A DNA stretch of 64,000 bases from Pegoplata infirma (Eukaryota > Arthropoda > Insecta > Diptera > Anthomyiidae). The position numbers and the translations under genes were made by a program. Numbering within the stretch: position 1 is the first letter of the stretch; each line of letters opens with the position of its first letter. Where the stretch lies: contig OY992538.1 of the NCBI GenBank assembly GCA_963921195.1, forward strand, positions 86,737,904 to 86,801,903, written 5' to 3'. Below, one piece after another: positions 12,467 to 23,936 of this stretch. The notes beneath the pieces were generated by a model that saw nothing but the letters and a program-made list of their open reading frames with translations, ran no database searches and had not been told where the DNA came from.

Positions 12467-12491
12467 TCCCGACCGACCCTGAAACACTGTT

Positions 12492-15400
12492 TCAGAATAT
12501 AGGGAGCTTCGCAATCTTAGTTATGGGTCTGGTCATCGTTCCTCTAGCGGTTCTTAACTTCACTACTCGGATTAAGCCATCATTTCCAGGAAATGTTTCA
12601 ATAACACGGCCCGTGATCCAGGTAGCAGGTGGAGTGTTATCCTCCTTGACGAGTACCAGGTTGTCAAGTTCAATGTTTGGTTCAGTGTTGCACCATTTCG
12701 GTCTGTGTTGTAGGGAGGTTAGATATTCACTACTCCACTTCTTCCAAAACCCTTGGTACATGCACTGTATGTTCTGCCAATAGTCAAGTCGATTGGTGTT
12801 AATATTAGTAAGGTCACCCTCGGGTACCATGGTAGTTGGCCTGCCTATTAAAAAATGAGAAGGAGAAAGATAATTAGTATCGGTGTCTGGGGCGAACCCC
12901 AGTGGCCGAGAGTTGACGACAGCTTCCACTTGAGCAAGGAGTGTATGCATCTGTTCGAACGTCAGGGTAGTTGAGCCAATAACACGGCGTAAATGTAGTT
13001 TGACCGAGCGTACGCCCGACTCCCATATACCACCCCAGTGTGGTGAGTAAGGTGGAATAAAAGTCCAGTTGATGCCCTCTTTAGCCAAAGCTTGTGTGAT
13101 GATTTCATTATGATCTTCAGCTTGAAGGTGTTGGTACATTTCATTGAGTTTACGTTTGGCTCCAACAAAGTTTTTGCCGTTGTCACTGAAGATATTAGAA
13201 CATTTACCGCGACGTGCCATAAAGCGGCGTAGAGCAGATAAAAAACAGTCTGTGCTTAAATCAGTTGCTAACTCCAAATGTATAGCAGATGTTACCATAC
13301 ACACGAATAGGCATATGTAACCCTTGGAGGTTTTGGGGTTTCGTCCCTTGTGCATCTTCAGCACAAATGGACCAGCGTAGTCACATCCGGTGTTTTGAAA
13401 AGGAAAAGCCTGTCTGACCCGCACTGCCGGAAGATCAGCCATCCGCTGTCGTGTTGCATGTTGAGCTTGTCGAAAGCACGTCAAGCATTTGTGTGTAAGT
13501 TCACGGATTAGGTTCCTAGCTCCGAGAATCCAGTAATGTTGTCGAACGATAACAAATAGTGCAGATACACCAGGATGTAAATTCTTCACATGTTCCTCAT
13601 TAAGTATAAGTTGAGTAATTCGGTGCTTCTTTGGAAGAATTATAGGATGTTGGACTTCAGAAGAAAGTTCCGAATTACAAATTCTGCCACCGACTCGTAA
13701 TAATCCACGATCATCAACATATGGTGATAACTTTACCAATTTAGAATTGTTGTTCAGCTTTCCTTCGCGCATCAAAGATTCTACCTCCGTAGAAAACAGT
13801 GTTTGTGCCATTTTAAGGCACGTTGTCCGAGCCTGTTCAATTTCATGAGATGTTAAAAATGGTGAGGGATTTTTAATTTTTCGTACGCGACAGGCAATAA
13901 ACCGTTTGACGTATGCGGTGACACGTACAAATTTCCACCAGGTTGATACATTTCGTAGAAGTTGTTCCAAAGGATGTTGTTGTTGATGAGCTTCAATCTT
14001 TTGGACAGAGGTTAGAGTTTTTGTAGTTATGCAAGTAGTTGATGTTAAATTGTCCTTTTTCATCTCCGATTGTACATCATCGTCATATGTGGAGTTGTCA
14101 AATTGTTTTTCACGTTCATCTTCCCCGTGCCTTAAAAAGGAGGGACCTGTCCACCAGAGTTCAAAATTGAGTAGTTGATCGGCCATTAAACCACGAGAGG
14201 CACAATCTGCTGGGTTTTCCTTTGAATTGACGTGCTTCCACACACTTCGAGGCAAAGTTTCCAATATTTCAGAGGTACGATTTCCTACGAATGTTTTAAG
14301 TTTAATTGGCTGCATAGACAACCACGATAGTACCACGGTGGAATCGCACCATGCGTAGATTTTGATGTCCTTCTGTGGTAGCGCTGAAATAATTGATTTA
14401 ATCAATCGTGTGAGAAGTAACGCTCCACATAACTCCAATCTGGGAAGTGAAATTTGCTTCAATGGTGAAACACGAGTCTTCGAAGCAATCAAGGAAACGT
14501 GCACATTTCCATCATCGTCTTCCATACGAAGATAAACAACAGCAGAGTACGCCTTCATAGAAGCGTCACTGAAACCATGCAATTCAATTTCCTTGTTAGC
14601 ATTTGGAACAAACCGGGGCAATTTCAACTTGTCAAGATTATGTAGATCATTCCTATATTTGATCCAGATGTTGGCCAAATTTTGGGGTAGTGGGTCATCC
14701 CACTCAAGACTCAGAAGCCACAACTCCTGGAATAAAATTTTAAATTTTATGACAACAGGTGATACAAGTCCGAGTGGATCAAAGATCCGAGCGACGTCAG
14801 ATAAAACTCTTCTCTTAGTAGCATGTTCCGAATTTTCCAATAACATCTTGTACCCAATCACATCCTCAGTCGGATACCAATGAATACCGAGCACCTTTGT
14901 CGAGTCACCTTCATCCTGTCTAAGAAACCCGGGTTTATCCTGATTTTCCGTTGCGAGCACTTCACTGTTCGATACCCATTTACTTAACTCAAGTCCGGCT
15001 TTTGATAGCAATTCGATGAGTTCATCCCGCTTAGCAACAAGTTCGCGTTCGGATGAGGCACCAGTCAAAACGTCGTCGACGTAGAAGTCTTCAAGTACAA
15101 CTTTTGATGCATTTGGATAGGATTCCCTGTAATCCTCGGCAATTTGTTCAAGTACTCTTACCGATAAGAAGGGTGCGGAGGCAGTTCCATATGTTACTGT
15201 GCACAATTGGTAATGTCCAAGAGGTTCATCAGGGTTTTCTCTCCACAGAATTCTTTGAAAATTGCGGTGGTCCTCCGCCACCCAAATTTGGCGAAACATT
15301 TTAACGATATCCGCCGAAAATACGAATTCATGTAGACGGAATCGAAGACAGACGGCAACTAAGTTCCGTTGGATGGAAGGACCGATGTGTAGTCTATCAT

Positions 15401-17738
15401 TTAACGAATCCCCAGCGGCATCTTGGAAGGATCCATCGAACACCACTCTGATCTTGGTACCCACAATAGGATGATGAGGCAGGTAGAATACTCGATCATC
15501 TGGCACGCTGATTTCCTCAGGAGAAAGTTTACGCATATGTCCCAAGCGATGATAATCTTGCATGAATGTTATGTATTTTTCCTTTAGTGTTGGATTTCTA
15601 TTAAGTCTTCGTTCGGTAGCATAAAAACGAGATAAAGCACCGTTGAAAGTGTCAGCAAACGTTACGTTCTGTTGCTTAAATGGAAGTTCCACAATATACT
15701 TTCCGTCGGTGTGTCTGGTATGTGTAGATTGAAAATGTTGTTCCACGATTCTCGAATCATCATCCTCTTTAGCAAAATTACATTCCTCAATTTCCCAGAA
15801 GGAACGCAATGATTGATCGATGTCAACAAGTGTAAGTAGAGTAGATGCTTGCTGTGGACGCGACGAAATTACCGATGTAACCACCCAACCAAAAATAGTG
15901 GAAATGGCGATCGTATTACCCTGATCATCAAACAATTTATTCATGGTAAAAATGTCCCAAACATAATCAGCACCGAGGAGGATATCAATTGGCGATGAGG
16001 CATAAAATTTTGGGTCAGCAAGTAAAACGTTATCAAACTTGCTGGGATCATAATTTGTGATCGTAGATCGTGGTAGTGACGAAGTTATACGTCCCAATAT
16101 ATGAACTTGGGCCTCAAATGAATTCTGCGAATTTCTGGATTTGAGGTGTACAATACTATGACCGCGCGTAGTCTCCGCCTTAACCGATGAGATTCCAGAA
16201 AGTGCAATTCGAGAATTAGTACGGGGTAAACCTAAACGCTTCAAGCAATCGTCAGTAATGTACGATAATTCCGATGCCGTATCAAGTAAGACACGACAAG
16301 CCACAAAGTTGCCCTCGTGATGGCGAACATTCACCAAGGCTGTTGGTAGAATATGATTAAGATTCTTTATGAGCTTTGCAGCGCTGGGTTGCGAAACGAC
16401 AGAATTTAACGATACAGGATCGTCGTCTTCTGGCTCCGATGTAGCCAAATTAGAAGTAGAGGGCCCTGTAGACCCATTTAGTTGACGAGAAGTAGAAGGG
16501 GGCGGTGGTGAATGAACCAGAGTATGATGATTTCGTTGACAAGTGCGACACTTGTTTTGTGATTTGCAGGCATAAACAGTGTGCCCTTTACGTAAACAAT
16601 TAAAGCATAGGGAATTTTCCTTAACGCGTAAACGACGTTTTTCGACGGATAACGATAAAAAATTGGGACACTTGTGGATACTGTGATCCCCAGAGCCACA
16701 ATCACCGCATTGTTGCTGATTGCTCGTAGCCAGCATTGACGTAGATGATTTTTGCCTAGAGCCAGCGGATCCGGTTTGAGGCTTCTTTCCTAGTTCCAGT
16801 TCTTCGCAACGTTGGTCTAAGAACTTTAAAAATGTGGATATGGAAGGCTTATCAAGACCACGACTTTCCTTTGCCCATTCCATTTCAGTCTCCAAATCTA
16901 TTTTGCCCCTTAGTATATAAATTAACCAGTGATCACGTTCGGTAAAATCAATGGCCTCTAACCCTCTAACAACTTCATTTGAAACATTCGAAATCCTACG
17001 CAAACCTACAGCATTCGCCTCCTTAACTGAGGGTAAGTTCATAAAGTTTTCTATATACGCATTTACAATATGTCGAGGGCGATCAAATCTTTCCCTGAGT
17101 CGCTCCCAAGCAGTATCATACGATAAATCCGTAATCTGCATGTGCTTAATAAGATTTGCAGCATCATCCTTCAAAACGGATTTCAAATAATGAAATTTCT
17201 GAATGTTCGATAAATTTGGCCTAGAATCAACGGCGCTAACAAAAATATCCTTAAATGCCGGCCAAGCTTTGTAATCACCCGAAAATGGTTCGATTCGGAT
17301 CTTTGGCAAATCGTTATCCCGACCGCGATTATCATTTGCTGGTGTGTCGAGACGTTGTAACAACGAGGCATGTTGCTCACTCAATGTAGACTGCTGTTCA
17401 GCCAGTCTAGCAAATACTACGTTCTGATTGTTCAAGTTTATCTCATCCTGAGCAGGCAACAACTCCTCGAGCAAACTCCTAGCAGAAATAAATTTCTCCT
17501 CATACTCCACAAAATCCTGTTCAGGATCGATGAAACCATCTTCATCATGAAATTCGTATAATTTTTTAGTATGCTCCGTTAAGGACAACCACGCAGTTTC
17601 TAAACGGTAAAGTTTGGATGTAACCAGTTTCACGGTAACCTCCTGTGGAGGATTTTGTGCGTAGGTCAGAGTACGAGTGATTGTACCCTTTTCCATCCGC
17701 CGCTGCAACTGCACCGCCTTCATGTCCGCAGACATCAT
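12492..17738 (-). CDS. BEL/Pao Gag-Pol polyprotein (intact, 1748 aa)
   Basis: Single frame carrying the full BEL/Pao domain order. The Gag-type DUF1759 region lies near residues 130-300. Two CCHC knuckles begin near 342 (CGDCGSGDHSIHKC) and 375 (CFNCLRKGHTVYAC). A DUF1758 aspartic protease carries DTASELSYI near 486. Reverse transcriptase carries YVDD near 886. RNase H has the FSDAS motif near 1054. The integrase zinc-binding HHCC region starts near 1380; its catalytic core has Asp in GCDYAGPF (~1450), Asp in FSDNGKNF (~1515) and Glu in GGIWESG (~1572). A DUF5641-like tail ends the protein. Length and order are complete, and every catalytic motif I looked for is present. It makes the proteins for cDNA synthesis and integration (family knowledge). 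The first ATG at 17738 is followed by a second four codons later; either could serve. Confidence 0.93.
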   Translation of the reverse strand: MMSADMKAVQLQRRMEKGTITRTLTYAQNPPQEVTVKLVTSKLYRLETAWLSLTEHTKKLYEFHDEDGFIDPEQDFVEYEEKFISARSLLEELLPAQDEINLNNQNVVFARLAEQQSTLSEQHASLLQRLDTPANDNRGRDNDLPKIRIEPFSGDYKAWPAFKDIFVSAVDSRPNLSNIQKFHYLKSVLKDDAANLIKHMQITDLSYDTAWERLRERFDRPRHIVNAYIENFMNLPSVKEANAVGLRRISNVSNEVVRGLEAIDFTERDHWLIYILRGKIDLETEMEWAKESRGLDKPSISTFLKFLDQRCEELELGKKPQTGSAGSRQKSSTSMLATSNQQQCGDCGSGDHSIHKCPNFLSLSVEKRRLRVKENSLCFNCLRKGHTVYACKSQNKCRTCQRNHHTLVHSPPPPSTSRQLNGSTGPSTSNLATSEPEDDDPVSLNSVVSQPSAAKLIKNLNHILPTALVNVRHHEGNFVACRVLLDTASELSYITDDCLKRLGLPRTNSRIALSGISSVKAETTRGHSIVHLKSRNSQNSFEAQVHILGRITSSLPRSTITNYDPSKFDNVLLADPKFYASSPIDILLGADYVWDIFTMNKLFDDQGNTIAISTIFGWVVTSVISSRPQQASTLLTLVDIDQSLRSFWEIEECNFAKEDDDSRIVEQHFQSTHTRHTDGKYIVELPFKQQNVTFADTFNGALSRFYATERRLNRNPTLKEKYITFMQDYHRLGHMRKLSPEEISVPDDRVFYLPHHPIVGTKIRVVFDGSFQDAAGDSLNDRLHIGPSIQRNLVAVCLRFRLHEFVFSADIVKMFRQIWVAEDHRNFQRILWRENPDEPLGHYQLCTVTYGTASAPFLSVRVLEQIAEDYRESYPNASKVVLEDFYVDDVLTGASSERELVAKRDELIELLSKAGLELSKWVSNSEVLATENQDKPGFLRQDEGDSTKVLGIHWYPTEDVIGYKMLLENSEHATKRRVLSDVARIFDPLGLVSPVVIKFKILFQELWLLSLEWDDPLPQNLANIWIKYRNDLHNLDKLKLPRFVPNANKEIELHGFSDASMKAYSAVVYLRMEDDDGNVHVSLIASKTRVSPLKQISLPRLELCGALLLTRLIKSIISALPQKDIKIYAWCDSTVVLSWLSMQPIKLKTFVGNRTSEILETLPRSVWKHVNSKENPADCASRGLMADQLLNFELWWTGPSFLRHGEDEREKQFDNSTYDDDVQSEMKKDNLTSTTCITTKTLTSVQKIEAHQQQHPLEQLLRNVSTWWKFVRVTAYVKRFIACRVRKIKNPSPFLTSHEIEQARTTCLKMAQTLFSTEVESLMREGKLNNNSKLVKLSPYVDDRGLLRVGGRICNSELSSEVQHPIILPKKHRITQLILNEEHVKNLHPGVSALFVIVRQHYWILGARNLIRELTHKCLTCFRQAQHATRQRMADLPAVRVRQAFPFQNTGCDYAGPFVLKMHKGRNPKTSKGYICLFVCMVTSAIHLELATDLSTDCFLSALRRFMARRGKCSNIFSDNGKNFVGAKRKLNEMYQHLQAEDHNEIITQALAKEGINWTFIPPYSPHWGGIWESGVRSVKLHLRRVIGSTTLTFEQMHTLLAQVEAVVNSRPLGFAPDTDTNYLSPSHFLIGRPTTMVPEGDLTNINTNRLDYWQNIQCMYQGFWKKWSSEYLTSLQHRPKWCNTEPNIELDNLVLVKEDNTPPATWITGRVIETFPGNDGLIRVVKLRTARGTMTRPITKIAKLPIF

Positions 17739-18682
17739 ATAAATCAGTAAAAATTAAAATATACTACTTACAAGCAATTATCACCAAATTTTGTCGCCTG
17801 GCGCTTGCCGTTCGCGTCCCGTAGAGTTATAATTTAATTATCCAAAATAATATTTGATTATGTATTACTTTGCGTCGCCTACCGTGCTCGTTCTGCTGAA
17901 TCATAAATTTAAATTTTAAATTTGGTAGCTGCAACGTTTCTTCGCAACACGAATACTCCTGCCTTTACAACATCACGAATTTTACGATGACGTCACTATT
18001 CACAAAGGGTACGCATTTGCAATAAATAGAGCGAGCTCTTTACAAACGATTTAAAGAAAAGCTTTCCTCTATTGTGCATGTATTGGTATAAAAATACAAT
18101 AACGATAACGACGTATCCAGCCAAATACACAGAAAAGCTTTCTCTCTCGAGTTCTATTTCAACTCAACAAACGACCGTTTAAATTTTTAAATAATTTTAG
18201 GCCACACCCCTAACGAGCACAATATTTTCTCTTCACGCGTTAGGTTTTGATTTTTGCAGATTTTCCTGTTGTTGTTGTTTCACTTGCAGTTTTTTCTTTT
18301 TCACAGTATTTGTTTTTTCTTTTCTTTTTGATTATTGCGACAAATTTTCTTGTTGTTGTTTTAATGTTTTTATTTCACAATAATGTTTTCCCCGGAACCG
18401 ATATAATTTTACAACACCATATAAATGTTATTGACTGTGTCCAGCGGAGCACCCGAATGCCAATTACCACGAAACCAATAAAACGTTCACGAGGCCGATA
18501 CGAATATAGTAACTAGAGTCCAATGGAGCTACTAGTCACTCAATACCAATAAATGTCCAATTGTTCTTTTCAATGCCGACTACACAATTTGTAGTGAATT
18601 TTTTCACACGCGTTACGATTTTTCTTTTTTTAAAAGAACCCGAATTGTCACTCCGTTCACGATTTGGTGAGAAGGATCATTA
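17739..18682 (-). other. BEL/Pao 5' leader
   Basis: 944 bp between the 5' LTR and the polyprotein ATG. T-rich on the plus strand, with no convincing conserved frame. It would hold the packaging signal and primer site. Confidence 0.6.
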
Positions 18683-18969
18683 TGTTTATGAATAAAACAC
18701 GAATTTCTTTTGGTTATATTTTTCACAAGTTTATAATTGCTTTTTATTAAATTATAATTTGTTTTTAAATATTCCGAATGCGGACTGTATGCTTGAGCGC
18801 GTATAAAAAACTTAGAAAGAAAAAGAACAATTCATTTTCACATTACAAAAAGGGGGTTGATTCTATATAAACCAAAAGAGAGTAAAGCTTTTATGTAGTG
18901 TTAGAAAATTTGACAGTTAAAGAGAATCAAAATAAATAAGTGTCGTATTTTGGGGAATGTTTCTCAACA
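18683..18969 (-). repeat. BEL/Pao 5' LTR
   Basis: 287 bp, apparently identical to 12180-12466. It serves as promoter for minus-strand transcription. Confidence 0.9.
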
Positions 18970-19074
18970 GATATTTATAATGTCTTTGATAGCTTTACGA
19001 GTCATATTTGCAATAACCTACTTCTTTTGTTGCAAAAATTGAGTTAGTTTATGGCAGTATTGATTTTTTTAATA

Positions 19075-19334
19075 CACAGAAAAAAATATTTGCCAATGAA
19101 CGAAATTCATAGTATTTATGAACAAATACATAAAAATTATAACCTTTTTCATTAAATTTTTCAACCTTTTCATAGTATTTATGAACAAATGTTAAATAGT
19201 TCTTAAATTTCACATATTATGATTAATTCATAAATACTATGAAAAAGTTTATAAGTATTATGCAAAAGTTAATAAATTTTATGAATTTGTTCATAAATAC
19301 TATGAAATTCGTTCATTGGATTTTTTTTTGTGTG
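19075..19334. mobile_element. TA-flanked palindromic MITE (CACAGAAAAAAATA ends)
   Basis: 260 bp with inverted ends CACAGAAAAAAATATTTGCC and CACACAAAAAAAAATCC, followed by AATGAACGAAATTTCATAG arms. TA on both sides. Four blocks of CATAAATACTATGAA-type palindrome lie inside. Tc1/mariner-type non-autonomous element. Confidence 0.7.
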
Positions 19335-19336
19335 TA

Positions 19337-20413
19337 GTTATAGCTGTATAAATTTTTCTTATAACTTATCGCACTCTAATGATATTAACCACAAAATAAT
19401 GATACAAAAGTCAATTTGTGTATTTAATACGAAGGAGAAAAAATTGCATTTTTCAAAAATGCATTTTTTCCAATTAATTTTTTTTTTAATGAAGAAATTC
19501 AAAGTAATTAATATTACAATCAATTTAATCCAAAAGTCACTTGAATCCGTTTATTTTTGAACGTTTTTCACCCAAAAAAACTAAAAAAAATCAAATTTTA
19601 TTGACTTTCGCAATAAAAATTAAGTGGATTAAAATAATGAGCTTAAAAATCGGGCTGCATAAGTCGATGCGTAAACTACAAACAGCAAAAAACAAAATTA
19701 AAATCGGTCAAGAATTTGGGGGCTGCAGAGTAATTCTGACAAAAAAGTGCATCTCGCCCCACTGTGCCCCGCCCCGTACAAATCGGCCCCCTCTAATAAT
19801 GAGTTTTGGCCACTAAAAACAAATACGTATCGAATTAATTTGTTCTGAACAACATATCCAAATTTCATAAAGATCGCAGAGTAACACCAGGTAGACTTTT
19901 CTTGTGAGATCCTAAAAATACGGCCTTAATTCTTTTTTTTTTGTAAATCGTAATATTTAATGATCGATTTGTTTACTCTTCTAACTTGACCTAGTTTTTT
20001 TGCTTGAGTAGATTTTCATAATACATACTCAATTTCATATCTTAATCATTTATTGTCAATATTTTAGAATCTAAATTATTCATTGCTTAATTTTATACAT
20101 ACTGGACCTAAAAATGACCGCCATCTTTTTATTGTAAACAATATATTTTAAAAGCTGCACATTTAATGATTCATCATTGTTTAAAATAAGGAAAGGAAAA
20201 ACATGACAACGAACGCAGAAACAATACAATAATAATAAATAGTATATTTAAAAACAACCAACTGCTAAACAACAAAACAAAAATATAGATACAATATTTG
20301 TGACAACAAACGCGTATTAAGGTGAGATACATAGAGAGAGAAATGCCAAGAAACGCAACTTGTCAAAGACGAAACCAAAAGGTGACCACCACACACAGTA
20401 GTTGAGTTATTTA
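19337..20413. other. AT-rich intronic DNA, no gene seen
   Basis: Short open frames at 19330-19816 are compositionally AT-driven and lack conserved motifs. Confidence 0.5.
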
Positions 20414-20586
20414 AGTGCGTATGATACTTGCTTGTTTCAAGTTACTTGTTGCTGCATTTATTAGGGTTTTTCTATAAAAATTTCGATAACTTCAACCAAA
20501 AATTTTGAATTTATCGAAATTCCCATAGAAAAACCCTAATAAATGCAGCAACAAGTAACTTGAAACAAGCAAGTATCATAAAGGCA
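20414..20586. mobile_element. 173-bp foldback MITE 'P', TSD TTA
   Basis: Near-perfect palindrome: arms run through ATGATACTTGC, CAAGTTACTTGTTGCTGCAT and TTATTAGGGTTTTTCTAT. TTA on both sides (20411-20413, 20587-20589). A second copy of the same 173-bp length lies at 42517-42689. Confidence 0.8.
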
Positions 20587-22759
20587 TTAGCGGAGGTATA
20601 AAAAACTTGTATTAATGGCGATAGTAATAACAACATAGACGAATGTAATGTCAAATTACAGAATATTAAAGAATGAATTATGGTTGTAAAACTAACAAAA
20701 CAAATTTCAGATTTTTAGCATTTTTTTAAAAAGCTAACTTCTTAGATTCTGAGACATTGTATAAGAGATGGCCGAGTTAGAGAGTTTTGACTCATGGTCA
20801 CGACAGGAATTTCCGAATCACGAACACCCACGAGCATATTTTTTCTACTCACACTGACTCACAATCACTTCATTAAATTAATACAACTCACAATCACGTG
20901 AGTTTCACTTACGTTGGCTCACACTCACGAAACTTTTCTTTATACAAAAAGTTTTAAAAATTAAAATTTCAAAAATCTAAAAAATTTGAAGATAAAATTA
21001 AAGTTTTGCCAAATTTAATTTTTTTTTTTTTTTGCTTTTTTCGGAACGAAATTTATAGTAGTTTAGCCAAATTTTACAATTTTCGTTTGCTTTTTTTAAA
21101 GAGAAAATAAATCACACAAAAAAATCGACTCACGTACACTCACTCACACAAAAATTTTATTCACGCACGCAGTTAAACCGTCAAATTTTAATCTTGAAGG
21201 AATCCAAACCTCCAAAAAGCATTTCTCATTTTTATCGTAAATAGCTTTTAATACGCATCGTTTGAGCCTCATATTTTTTAGTTTTAATTAAATCAAAAAA
21301 AGAGACCATATTTTTTTGAAGGCAGCGTAAAATTGCAATCCTTAATATTTTTGTATTGCCTTTTTGACAAGGGCATGTAAAATGTGATATTTGCAAAAAT
21401 CAAAAATTCATAACCCTAATCCCCATATTGTAGTTGGAGGATATAAAAATATCTCAGAATCTTAGAATTTTTCTTTACAAAAAATTTCCCATAATCTAAC
21501 AACTGTGCTAACAAAAAAATGTTTTAGAATATATATGGGGCATATCATGTCAAATCGGCCACTTTGAATTTTTTTTTTACATTTTCCCAATTTGCTTACA
21601 GTTTTTATTACCCTTCGAAAACTCCTTCGTGGTAAATTTTCAGATTTTTTTGATGACCCGTTCAAAAGATATCGAATTTTTAAAAATTGGTAGTTTGTTC
21701 CTTTACTCAAACTTCTTTTACTGAAAACTTCTTCAATAATGGTGCAAATTTTTTTTCAAAATTTTTGTTTTTTATGTACTTTTAAAAAAAAATCCTAAAA
21801 AATTCTTAAAAGCGCTCTATTATGCGATTTTTAAGTTTTAAAATTTAAATCTCATTTTTGAAAATGTTTGTACTCTTCATTTTTTTTTTTAATTTTTTTG
21901 TGTAAAACTTCTATCGATTCTACAAATTGTTTGCCCAATAGGATCATGGGATAACAATTATTACTATTTTTTAAATTTTTTGAAAAAATTTTATTGTAAT
22001 TTTCCAATCTTAAAATCATTTCTACTTTAATTTAATGGTGAGTCATAGAGGGGTCATTTCCAAGACCCAACACCAACAATTTTAACGTCTAAACATTTCT
22101 TTGGAACAAACTAATTCCCTATCTCCAATTTCTAAGGGGGCTCCCACACAAAACGACGTTTTTAAAAATTTTCTCCAACCGCTCTAACTGCCCTAATATT
22201 GCCCTTAGAGCAACAAAATGTATGACCGACCCACAATATTTTTTTAGTCCAAACATTTTCTCTGAATGCACCTACCCGCTATCTTTAACTCTTAAGGCGG
22301 TCCCCATACATTTTTTTTATTTTTTGTAAATTTGTTTTATTTAATCAGCTTGTACCGGTCCAATGGTGCGTCCGAGAGGGGTCATTAGTGAGACCGACCC
22401 CCATTTTTTTACCCTTTAACATTTCTTTAAAACATACCTACGCCCTATCTCCAGTCCCTAAGTAGGTTCCCATACAAATAACAGTTGGAACAAATTTTAT
22501 AAAAATGCAATTTAGAATGGAGTTCGGCCGAAGGCCGCCTATAAAGAAAAACTTTTTAAAGCAAACAAAAAACCCGTTCAAAATAAACCTCCCAAAGGCC
22601 TGATACCCAATAAGCTTCTTAAGGTGGAGAGGTTGGGTTAAATGCATGGAATTGAAAACCCATAAGATCGGCCGAAGGCCGGCTACACAGAAAAATTTTT
22701 GGCTAAACTGCAGTTTACGGGGCACACAAAAATTAAAAAAATAAAAAAAATTTAAAATA
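20587..22759. other. Intronic repeats without gene
   Basis: About 20775-21190 has the CTCACG-type hAT-like phrases. About 21430-21480 has a single unit of the 35-bp minisatellite seen at 44.8 kb. About 22500-22760 has duplicated GGCCGAAGGCCG blocks. No coding signal. Confidence 0.4.
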
Positions 22760-23460
22760 AACAAGTGAGAGTGTTAAATTCGGCTGTGCCGAATCTATTA
22801 TACCCTCCAACATGTAAAAAAAAAAATTTGACAGGGGCGTTGTTTGAAGGGGGGGCAAGGTAGTGGGAGGGGTCGGTTAGCTGGGGTGACTCCTTGACCC
22901 TCACGGTATATGTTTACAAGTTCATTTTTGTCTGCTTTGTGCACTTAAGTAGTTTTATAATTATTTAAATTATTTTTTTATCCACGCCCTTAAAAGGGGG
23001 GCAGGGCAAAAAAAGCGATATTTTTTAGTCTCCTGGGTCCAAGCGCAGGACTTTAAACTTCTACGAACATAAAAATGTCTCATTTGGTTCACAAAAATAC
23101 AAAAAAAAGTAAAAAAAATTAGGATTTTTAAGAGGTTGGTTTAGTTCTTCTAGGGGGAACTTTTTTCCCCCTAGTCCGATTTGGCCCATTTCCGAACTTA
23201 ACCTGCCTAGGGCCATAAGACATATTTGTGCCAAACTTGAGGGATCTAGCTCTTTTATTTTGGACTGCATCGTGTTAACTACAGACGGACGGACGGACAG
23301 ACGGACGGACGGACGCACGGACGGACATCGCTAGAATGTCTTAGAATCGATCACTGATCAATAATATATATACTTTATGGGGTCCCCGACCGATATTTCG
23401 ATGCGTTACACACGGAATGACAAAGTGAGTATACCCCCATACTGTAGTTGGAGGGTATAA
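22760..23460 (+). repeat. Family-A dispersed repeat, near full length
   Basis: Starts AACAAGTGAGAGTG with the hairpin TTCGGCTGTGCCGAA followed by TATACCCTCCA. It contains a (GACG)n microsatellite at 23283-23328 and ends GTAGTTGGAGGGTATAA. Other copies: 54195-54751 and, reversed, 59887-60399. Superfamily not assigned. Confidence 0.75.
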
Positions 23461-23509
23461 AAAAGAAGATTTAAGGGGGTTGAACACATTAAACTTTAAA
23501 CATTTTAAC

Positions 23510-23928
23510 TAGGGATGTCGCGAATATTCGTCACTATTCGGTATTCGGCATATTCGGCATGTTTTTTGAATATTCGGTTAAATAAATATTCGGTAACAGT
23601 TTGCCGAATATTCGGCAAAATTTAAATTTGTTAGAAATAACACTTTATTTATGTTTGACTCTTTTTTGTAGTCATTTTAGTTTGATTTTTGTACAAAAAA
23701 AATGTGAGCACTTGATTCAAATTTGAATTGTTAAGGTAACAGAAAAAAATAGTGTCAACAAAAGCGTTGTTGTTTTTTAGTCTGGTACTTTTTTTAAATT
23801 TTTTACATAGATAAAATACAGGCGTATGAATAATGAAACTATTCGGCAATATTCGTATTCGGTTCAAGCCGAATACCGAATAGTAAATATTCGGTAAAAT
23901 GCCGAATACACTATTCGCGACATCCCTA
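23510..23928. mobile_element. hAT-like foldback TAGGGATGTCGCGAATA
   Basis: 419 bp. TIR TAGGGATGTCGCGAATA at both ends; perfect 8-bp TSD ATTTTAAC (23502-23509, 23929-23936). The interior is rich in ATTCGG/CCGAAT phrases. Non-autonomous. Confidence 0.85.
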
Positions 23929-23936
23929 ATTTTAAC

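Larger units (their letters stand above)
12180..18969 (-). mobile_element. Full-length BEL/Pao LTR retrotransposon
   Basis: 6790 bp: two 287-bp LTRs (12180-12466 and 18683-18969) that I read as identical, with TG..CA ends. It is flanked by the 5-bp duplication GATAT (12175-12179 and 18970-18974), the TSD length usual for BEL/Pao. One uninterrupted polyprotein frame fills the interior. On the coding (minus) strand the LTR holds an AATAAA signal. The insertion lies in intron 1 of the MIF4G gene in the same orientation. Identical LTRs and an open frame imply a recent insertion that may still be competent. I could not assign a primer-binding site. Confidence 0.95.

Noticed and set aside
13009..17561. 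Plus-strand and minus-strand short frames inside the BEL polyprotein
   Set aside because: All overlap the intact 1748-codon frame and lack domain signatures.
18247..18516. 89-codon plus-strand frame in the BEL leader
   Set aside because: Antisense to the element and T-rich; hydrophobicity reflects composition.
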